A DNA stretch of 13,560 bases, from NCBI GenBank assembly GCA_032353305.1, contig JAUCNG010124431.1:1-13560 (forward strand). The letters are read 5' to 3'. How positions within the stretch are numbered: the first letter of the stretch is position 1; each line of letters starts with the position of its first letter. This stretch comes from Cephalothrix spiralis (taxonomy: Eukaryota > Nemertea > Palaeonemertea > Archinemertea > Cephalotrichidae). The translations under genes and the position numbers were made by a program. The notes under the pieces were generated by a model. That model was not told the origin of the DNA. It made no database searches and was given only the letters and a program-made list of their open reading frames with translations. This document shows, piece by piece, positions 1 through 8,800 of the stretch.

Positions 1-133
1 CATTATAAACTTTAATCGCCATTACATGCATGCAGTCGACGTCATTAAATGACGTTAAGATCACGATAATATCGTGACCGTCCTATTTGTAGGACAAGTT
101 TCATAATTTCTGACATTTCTTTACTAATCATGA

Positions 134-645
134 TCAGATGGTTCACTATCAGAAGGTTTAGTAGTCAGATGGTTCACTAGTCAGAAGGTTTAGTAGTCAG
201 AGGGTTCACTAGTCAGAAGGTTCTAGTCCGAAGATTTAGGTAGGAATATCGAATTTTGACTTAAAACAATTTTGACTCGAAATTTTCCCAAAAACAAAAA
301 ATTTATTTTGCCTTAAAAATCATCTGATGAACGTAACTTTAACCCTTACCCTACCTCTTACCCTATAGCCCAAAACCTAGCCCTAACCATAACACTGACC
401 CTAGCCGTCCCAAACCCTAATTAAACCCTAATAAGTCAATATTTCGAAATACATTTCAGTCTAAAATTGTTTTCGGGTTATTTTTGTCTGAAACACCGAA
501 AAAATAATTTTGAGTTTTTGATAATTTTGAAAAACATTTTAAGTCAAATTCCCCACCTAAATTTTTTGACTAGTAAACCTTTTGCTTAGTTAACCTTCTG
601 TCTACTAAACCTTTTCTGACTAGTGAACCTTCTGACTAGTGAGAC
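134..645. mobile_element. Foldback-type element with 16-bp subrepeats in its arms
   Basis: The left arm (134-226) consists of about five and a half 16-base units alternating TCAGAAGGTTTAGTAG and TCAGATGGTTCACTAG. The right arm (about 570-645) carries the reverse complement, for example CTAGTGAACCTTCTGA at 620-635. Inner A/T-rich segments around 245-300 and 465-560 are also roughly inverted. There is no coding capacity. Long inverted repeats built from short subrepeats are characteristic of foldback elements. I could not define a target-site duplication. Confidence 0.6.
340..431. repeat. Degenerate telomere-like CCCTAA tract
   Basis: The core between the foldback arms has many near-copies of CCCTAA/CCCTTA, including AACCCTTACCCTACC, AGCCCTAACC, AAACCCTAA and AAACCCTAATAAG. 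The units are too degenerate to be a true telomere. It may be a decayed interstitial telomeric array or a simple C-rich filler of the element. Confidence 0.5.
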
Positions 646-813
646 GTTCTCTTCCAAGGAAACTCCTTGAAAAACTCCTCGCGACATCTTTCAGAACCAG
701 TCGCGACAAAATAACCCTGAGGAATTGTCATTTAAAAATTTCTTTTAAAAAATTATTTTGGTGAAGTTTTTGTGTTAGGTATGGTTTTCATGAAATATAG
801 GAGAAATTATTAT

Positions 814-878
814 AAGTCTAAATCTATTATAAGTCTAAATCATGGTTTTATCCTAAGTCTAAATCATGGTTTTATCCT
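814..878. repeat. 24-bp tandem repeat
   Basis: Two exact adjacent 24-base copies (831-854 and 855-878) begin AAGTCTAAATC and end TTTTATCCT. A partial copy AAGTCTAAATC precedes them at 814-824. The 113-codon plus-strand open frame over this region owes part of its length to the repeat and shows no recognisable domain. Confidence 0.8.
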
Positions 879-1026
879 ATCTTATTTGTATCGCTTAAGA
901 ACAACAGTCAAGGGTGAAATAATGACTGTTTTGCCCTGTTTTGCCATTATTATTTTTGCGTTATCTTCTTCAATTATTTTATATGTATGCCTATATCAAA
1001 AACATCTAGAGTCCATTTTATCAATT

Positions 1027-1058
1027 AATCTTACATCAACCGTGGTTGATGTAAGATT
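1027..1058. repeat. Perfect 15-bp palindrome with 2-base centre
   Basis: AATCTTACATCAACC (1027-1041) and its exact reverse complement (1044-1058) are separated by GT. It could form a cruciform or hairpin. No associated gene or repeat family is visible. Confidence 0.8.
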
Positions 1059-1619
1059 GGCAATATTGATTCAACATTCGGGGAATCAGGGCATTGACCC
1101 GTCGAGAAAATGACCTTTTTCGATTGCGGGAACCGATAAAATATATTTTAACAGAAAACGGGACATGACAGCGTAAGTAGATCATCAAACGAGTGCAGAG
1201 AGTTAAATAATAATGTTTCGAATTACGTTTTTTTGAAAGATGTGTGTTTTATTTTTAAACAAATAATAATATACAAATTATACAAAACAAAAAAGTCACT
1301 TTTGAAAAAAAGCGAAAAACCGCTGACACAGTATATTCCCAAAATTATATATCATCAAAATTTTCGACTCTATTTGGTCATCGTCAGTGATATAAAATCA
1401 CACTATTCAGCAAGTGGCATCGGGCGTGCAGAAAGCTTATTTACATGATAAAGTTGGGAGTCATAATACATGTACATATTATTTTAGAGCAGTGCAAATG
1501 TTAAGGGCAAAAAATGACAAATTTCATGATTATAAAATGAGTGCGCCTCGATTCAATTCTATATACAAGTGTATACAAGATATTTACAGTATTTACAAAA
1601 TTATATAATACATATTTAT

Positions 1620-1800
1620 GTTAAACCTGGAATAGTGCTGTCTATTGTAAGTTTCAGTATAAGAACTATACTATACAGTCAATTTAAACGCTATTTTGGT
1701 TCGTTCTTACGGTGAAATGGACAATAGTTCGCGAGGCGGGGAAACCTCTCTCCCGAGACCTTTTCCAACGAACTATAGACAGCACAATTCCAGGTTTAAC
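1620..1800. mobile_element. MITE-like element with terminal inverted repeats and TTAA ends
   Basis: The left end begins GTTAAACCTGGAAT followed by AGTGCTGTCTA. The right end is its reverse complement with one mismatch (from about 1775 to 1800). Total length is about 181 bases with no coding capacity. TTAA lies at both extremities, as for piggyBac-type target sites, though this four-base word could instead be part of the repeat. The family is unproven. Confidence 0.6.
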
Positions 1801-1918
1801 TCTTTTAGACCACTACTATTTTCATTGTAATTAGTATTTTAATGGTCCTTATTATAGGTTTCATAATAGTTATATACTAACATCGGTCTAATTATATTTA
1901 CACTTTATTTGTGAAAAA

Positions 1919-2099
1919 ATGATTCATTAAAGAAGGCCAAAGAAAACCAAACATGATCTGCAATGAGTTTGATTTATAGTATGTACATTATATACAAACG
2001 CAAAAAATGTTAACGCTGTAATGCCACATACTGAATCGAACTCATCATGAACTCATCGCTGTTTTTTGGTTTTCCTATGACCTTCCTTCCTTTCATCAT
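1919..2099. mobile_element. Imperfect inverted-repeat element
   Basis: The arm at 1919-1989 pairs with the reverse complement of 2020-2099. Shared blocks include GAAAACCAAA, GATGAGTT/AATGAGTT and AGTATGTACATT/AGTATGTGGCATT. The arms have small indels and a loop of about 30 bases. It is probably an old non-autonomous element; no target duplication is clear. Confidence 0.5.
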
Positions 2100-2414
2100 A
2101 CATTGTAATCTTGAGCATTTACAAAAAGTTCAAAAATAACTGACGGGACTGTTTCGATAGCTCGGCTCTAAGCCTGAAAAGTAACAAATATCAGGAGAAC
2201 ATTCTTCACAGCTCATTGTCCGATTAACTTCACATTATTGGCTTGCCTTATTTGGCTTTTGTGACACGTTTGTTTTTTATACCTTCAGATTGCTTTTTGT
2301 TCCTTGAATACTTGTTTCAGACTTTCCGCTTGTATATTCTCTTTGTCCCTGTGTAGAGCTACTTGGACTGACCTTAACTGATCATTTTACTGCACTTGCA
2401 GTGTTTTTCAAATG

Positions 2415-2683
2415 GGATGTTGGCGTCCTCTTTATTCCAAAAAGAAATTGATTGAATTCCCAACCTTCGCCTCTCCCACTTCAATGGCATAATCATAAAC
2501 ATGTATATGCAGAGCATCCTGGTCAGCAATCTTTATCAGTATCGGGCCAAGGATGTCTGTCTCATCAACATACTGTAATATATGCCGTATCGATCACCCA
2601 AGTATTTTACGACGCTTCAGGTCGATAATCTGTCTAAATTAGATAATCCAAATCTAAAATTAGAGTTCGAAGAACTGGTTCCA
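2415..2683 (-). terminator. 3' UTR with AATAAA polyadenylation signal
   Basis: On the minus strand AATAAA lies at 2436-2431, about 250 bases after the TGA stop. Cleavage would be expected near 2415. No clear GU-rich element is visible beyond it, so the exact end is uncertain. Confidence 0.45.
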
Positions 2684-2859
2684 TCAGACATGGGTTTCCA
2701 ACATTTCCAACACTTGACGGTCTTGACCATCATTGGGATATTCCACAGCACAATGATGGTGTGCTAATGTGTCACAGGGAGTAGTGTTCTGCGGGCTTTT
2801 ATACCCGGATTCGTTACTTTCTGTGCGATGATGTCCTGGTAACAAAGGATTAGAAGGAT
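2684..2859 (-). CDS. Receptor exon 10: C-terminal tail and stop
   Basis: The acceptor is TTTCTTTATAG (ending 2860). It encodes residues 420-476 and the TGA stop at 2686-2684. The tail is polar, with HH clusters and no domain I recognise. It contains SPQNT (440-444), a weak SxQxT-type TRAF match, and ESGYKS (435-440), which loosely resembles a DSGxxS phosphodegron. Both are low-confidence motif readings. The stop ends the open frame carried by all previous exons. Confidence 0.8.
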
Positions 2860-5800
2860 CTATAAAGAAATAAAATTGTCAACGTCTGTATTCAAAGAAA
2901 CAAATTAGTAAATTATGCTATTTACATTACACTTGTATTGTTCAATGTTAAAAAATGGGTACTGCTTAAGAACAGTTAGAATATCTCTTTTAATACAGTT
3001 ATATTAAAATTCTGCATTGAACTACGTTAGATTTTACGCAGTTAACTGAGAACAATATACGTATTGTTTAACAGTACTCCAACCTCAAAACCTAGTACTT
3101 AAATATTTACGGATACCTCTCGCTTATACTAGAGTAGATAATGGGTAACTTAATTTTAAAGGGAACTATATAAGTCCTATAAAGTTTGTAAATAGCCTAC
3201 CGGGGGCATTACTGCATGAGCATTTAGACTTGAATAGTTCATTTGATTTAAATCGAACTCTTTACATTTTTAACCCGGCCTGATGCTAAATTAGTATTCA
3301 GCTTTTAGCTAAATTAGTATTCAGCTTTTAGCTATTAGAAGCTGTCTGTATGCATTCATAATTGGACAGAAAACGTGATTTTTTTTACTCTTCATGTGCA
3401 GGGGAGAAAATTCCCGTTATTTCCGCCCGCACCCCGGGGTTGTGCAAATTCGTAAACTTCTTATGCATCATCCTATCCCATGACAAAAATAAAGTTTATT
3501 GGGGTCGACTACCCGCCAAAAAATTATGCGAAACAGCTAAGGGTTTTGTACAAATTTTTTCCTCGCCGATTATCGGGTCCAATTGTGTAATATACATAAA
3601 TTATAACGTACCATCTGCAACAGCATCTTCCACTTCTCTAGACGTCTCTTGAGTTGGTGGATTCATTTGTTCAGTCCGCATTCTCTCTACAATGAAAATA
3701 AAATGCTTAAATTAAGTGTAGTAATTTTCTTTTATTGTTTATTTCATATTTTTTTCTGTTTCAGTATGAACTTTTATTGTGCTTTACGATTGTATTATTA
3801 CATTCGTTTGAGATCAGTGCTGAAACTAACACCGCAGAGGAAAATATCAAAGTTAGTATCATACTAAGTTTTAAAGCCGACAGATTTTCCATTGTCAAAA
3901 CTACAGATTGATAAATAGGGCCGGCAATATTGAAATATTCTAACGATTGATACGAATGGTTGTAACGTCATTCTATGATATTCTGTTTACAATGTTCAAC
4001 GTACCATGTTCAACACCATCTTGAGCTTCTATAGGCGGTTCTTGAGCTTGTTGTGCTGTTTGAAGCATTTGCTCAATCTGTAATCTTTCTGCAATAGAAA
4101 TAATGTGTTTTGATGTACTATAGTAATTGTAATTGATTGTTAATGTAAAAACTATAAGATCCTATAATGAATGGGTGTACATGGGGGGGGATCTGAAACC
4201 CGGACCCGGAACCATATTTTTCGAAAAAACCGTGCCCGGAGGTCTAAAACCCAAACCCTCAGCCCGTGCACACCGCCGCCCATGACTAGAAGAAATCGGA
4301 AAACCGTTGCCTGTACCAATAGAAGTCAGTGTGCCATGCACCCGTGCCGAAATTAAAATTTCGTAAAAAACCGGACCCGGAATCGTCATTTTCCAAACAC
4401 CCTCTTATAAAACTATACATGATACGAGGGTCTAAAAATAATTTTTATGATTTTATCATGGCACTTGTCTGCGACTTATGCAACTTCGAGCTATCAACTT
4501 ATTGTGAGGGCGTCAGATGACTGGCTCAAATAAACACAGACGTTCCGCTTTATGCATTTACCCTTAGGCATGTAGACATCTCCCGCACTCTAATCTATTT
4601 CCTATATTCCGATTAGCAGTGGGGTTTACCCCGTAGGGAGGGACAGCGTCCCACGAGGGATTTTTTTAACGGGCGGGACAAGGCGGGAGATAATTTTTCT
4701 TATCAGAATCGGGAAAATGAAGGTTATTGAAATTGGGAAGCGGAAAACGGAGCTCCGCGTAATATTAGGAAAGCTTTTTCCTTATCGGAATCGGGAAAAC
4801 GCCTCAAAAAAGTGTCGAGAAGCGGAATTTGACCTCCTCCATGTAACGCTCTCCCACTCCACGTATTTAATCTGACCGAACCAGAAATAAGATAAAATGA
4901 TATTTACCGAAGACGGTTTTGATCTTACGACGAATGTCATTTTGGCACTGGTCGTCTTTTCTATCCGCTTCATACAAGAAACTGATAAGTCGAGTATAAT
5001 CACCACCATTAGTTGCAATTATGTACTTGTTTAACACATCATTAACCTTTTCTTGGTCTGAAAATAGAGATTAGAATCAAAGCTCATTGACTAATAATTT
5101 TTAAATTTATTGAGCATATCGCAGTGATATAAATCTCTTCGATGTATAGTTATGTAATAATTCGATTAATCAGGAGGGGGTCAGGCACCCATGATTAGGG
5201 GTTGTGGGTGTCAAAAGGGATGACATGTTAAAATTTTCCACATGTTTTGCATTTTTGTAAATTTTTGCAACAGACAAAGTCCTGCTGAGGCACACGACCA
5301 TCTTAGCCTCTTAGGACCGGATCCCGCCTGGGACCCGGCCCTCGTCAAAGCCCCCTGATTGATTTAATACAGAAACAAAAACTACTGGGGACGAGGGCCG
5401 GGTCTGTGTCGGCCGGGGCAATAAATATGCCTATTTGAGTGATTCAATTATTCCGTGCCTAGCCGATAAATTGTCTACTGGTATACAAGTCAATTTTTGC
5501 CTTCTGCTACTTTTTGCTTTTAACCGAAGTCCAATCTTTATTTCTATCAATTGATTACTTTATACCATACGACTTATTTATGATGATATATACCTTTATG
5601 ACCCTTCGTCTAACCCTTGGCCGCAATTAGATACATCTCAAGCAATTGTAATTCTTGGAGATTCAAAATAAATTTCTACAAAATACGAGTGTATTGAAAT
5701 TAGATTCAAACACTAGCTGTTTATTTATTTTTGCAAAATTTGAAAAAAATTTACAAAGTGTCAATTTTGAGGAGGAAGTGGGTCAAGATATGAGAGAATT

Positions 5801-8800
5801 TTTTTAGAAAAGTACATGTAGCAAAAATGTGCAATATGGGTGGGTGGCAAAAATTTACAAAGTGGCCATGTTAAGGGGGTGGTTGGTTCCAAAAGTTGTT
5901 TTGTAAATTTTTCATCATGGGTGTTGTACATTTTGGCCATTCAAATTCTTTAGTTTTAAATAGGATTTTTGCTAATTAAGCTTTTATTAGTTTTACCTGT
6001 TGCATTTGCTTGCATAACTATGCTCTCGATGTCGCCAACTTGTAGGCTTGAAGCTAACATCTTGAACAGTGCAGCAAATTTTGGTCTTAAGAAAATATCT
6101 TTTACAAGGGCAAAGCCTGAAATCGAATTTAAAAACAGTATTAAATACAGTATATAGTACTGGCAGACGGCATAGTATGTATAAGATCATTTCATGCACA
6201 TAAAATAACCCTGAGGGCTATTTGATAAGTGCGAGAAATTGCATATAGGACTTGCCAGGATTGGGAGGCGATCCCACAGTTGATGGCGGCTTTACCTTGC
6301 GGAAGCGCCAAAGTAAATCCTTGCAGAGTCAATATTCAACAGAAAGAATTTAGTAATATCTATGGAGTTAAATATGTAGGCCAACAAATCTTTTTTTTTA
6401 TTTCGGTACCAACAAAAGAAATATTTTTAAACGATTGTTCAAAAATATAAATATTGTATTCAAATCAGTGCTATACCGATTTTATTAACTCTAATATGAC
6501 TTACACATGTCCAAGTAACGTTTCAAATGATTCGCATCAAATTTATTTCTATTATTGGTATCATCCAAGTTAGCATTATATATGCTCCGACAATTCTCTT
6601 TTCTCATTCGGTCCCTCCTCTTTATATAAACACATGTGACTGCAGAGGCAATGATGATCAGGAGTATCAAAACTGCCACAATGACTATTAATAGCATTGT
6701 GATATCAATACCATCAGGATTCTCGGTTGGAGTTATTGGCCCAGTATCATTTTTTGAGTCTTTATTCGGCGGCGTCGTAATGAGAGGTGGACAGGATAGA
6801 GGTACAGGCTTGATCTCTGTTATATCTGAAAATGAAAAAATGCTGGCATGAGATATAAAAAGAAATACTCTCTCTTTCTGGAAAGGCGATAGGGCTTAAG
6901 AAGAATACTATTACTATATGCCTAGGCCTATACCTGGAAGCTAAATATATATGAACTATAGAGTATCTAATAGAACGAGGTAAGGGGGATTTCCAGCCGA
7001 ATATTTTGAAAAGAAGAAACAAGTGGATACCATATTATCATGATCGAAAATCACGACTTCGCGAATCTCGCACAATATTATAAGTTTTCCCGCAAAAGGT
7101 ATAGAGTATAGATCTTGGTCCGATCAAATAGCTCAATTAATATGAAATATGTTTTCGCCATTGTTCAAAAAGACTAAGCGTTATTGTACATCGAATTGAA
7201 ATAAATAAAGTTTAAATAAAATAAATAATAAGACTGCTTGACTGCCGGAATTATGGAAATATGGTCAAAAACATAAAAAATAGGTTAGGAAAATACGTTG
7301 TTATGTATGTCTGCATCCCTAGCAACAACGAAAGCAATACACAATGGTAAAAAATTTGACTGACCCCTGCTACAATTGAAATATTTATTTTTTAATGGAT
7401 TGTTAAATTTTAGTTAAAAATGTACAAAAAAGAAGAAAACGGAAGAAGAAAAAATTAAAAGCCTTACAAAAGATAAACAGGTTGTTACCTTAATGAATAC
7501 AGAAAGGGGAAAATCCAAAGCGAAAAAAGTTCTAAGCGAGCTTGAATATACGGTGAAACATTAAAACAGGCTCGAAACTATGTGTTTCTATGGGAATCTA
7601 AGTCCCTAGCAACAGGTTATAGGAAGTTAAATACAAAAAACTATAGATATAAGGATGATACGTAAAAAATGTGTTTGCTCTTAGCCGTTTTGTAATCATT
7701 CTGATATCACTTCGAATTTATGAACTTCCGTTGCTAATATCAGGCGGTCAAAGAAGGAGGGTCTAACGATTTTTTGGCAGAAATTCGCTAACATTGCTAA
7801 TTGTTCTCCAACCTCCCGACCCGACGTACGATTTTAATAGCGTTACCTCTACGGCTGCATTAAGTCTTTATTTCGTTAATAAAAAAAACCAGATCGAAAT
7901 CCGTCACTTCCTTCAGTGTCAAATATTCAATTCAGTTTGCATCCTTTACCACCATGAATCTGACCCGTATGATATCCCCGTGTCGCACCTCCGAAGTCTG
8001 TTCGTAGATTTCCGATTCCGGGAAGATTGCCCTTTTTTAAACTCACTTTTGAGGCAGAAATAAGGCTGTCAGCTGCAAAATTGTACTCCCTAGATAATCA
8101 AGGGGGCTTACAGTCTTATTTCTGCCTCAAAAGTTTTAAAGTTAAAAAAAAACACCAAATCTACGAACAGACTTGGGGAAATAATACTGGTCAGATTGGG
8201 ATAAAAGGAAGCAAATTGAATTGAATATTTGACACTGAAGGAAGTGAAAAACAGTTGGAAACTTCACAAAGGTGTGCAGAACTCTGGAAACATACGAAAT
8301 ATTAATTGGGTTACAGCTAAATCTAAGCTATGCTATGCATCCATGCTCGATTGGTCCGGAACAACTCTACCGATACATGTAAATATTTTAGCTGTGCCAG
8401 TAGTTTTCTGCCTGTGCCTTTTGTCAAATCATACGAGCAATTCGGTGGTCTATAATAGGACACATAGTACAAAGTATAGGCTACATACAAAAACCACGTG
8501 CATACGGTAACATACAGTGTATATGATTTATATGCAGTACAATACCAGAATCATACCACGACTTACCATCACAATACCGATGTTTTTTTATAATGCCCTA
8601 GAATGCAAATAGATAGGCTAAATTGAAAAGTATTAGTGCTGAATATATTCAATGTTGTATATATAGTCATTAGGGTTCAGAGGTTCACAGTTTGTGATTT
8701 TTTAACTGCTTTTACTTGAATAATTTTATTTGCACTGTCGCCAAGATTTTCGAATCGTTATGAAATATCGCCGCATTCCCAGAGCAACTTTTCCATGCCT

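Larger units (their letters stand above)
646..1619. other. Downstream flank, no supported gene
   Basis: Apart from the 24-bp tandem repeat and the palindrome listed separately, this stretch is AT-rich. The plus-strand open frames here (772-1113, 1233-1448, 1414-1608) are short, low in complexity and lack recognisable domains or coherent splice sites. Confidence 0.5.

Noticed and set aside
340-431. True telomere or chromosome end
   Set aside because: The CCCTAA units are degenerate, short in total length and embedded between inverted arms with unrelated sequence on both sides.
3362-3867. Plus-strand open frames across exon 9 and intron 8
   Set aside because: They are antisense to a supported exon, with no domain and no plus-strand promoter or splice context.
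4782-5018. 78-codon minus-strand open frame over exon 7
   Set aside because: It is out of phase with exons 6 and 8 and without domain features.
5993-6199. 68-codon minus-strand open frame over exon 6
   Set aside because: It is in a different frame from the one set by exons 5 and 7; the death-domain pattern appears only in the spliced frame.
706-6217. Shared AAAATAACCCTGAGG word at about 708-722 and 6203-6217 as dispersed element ends
   Set aside because: The match is only about 15 bases with little flanking similarity; chance is a reasonable explanation.
7794-8510. Three plus-strand open frames in 7.8-8.5 kb
   Set aside because: They mostly lie within or against the intron 4 foldback element and reflect its inverted repeats.
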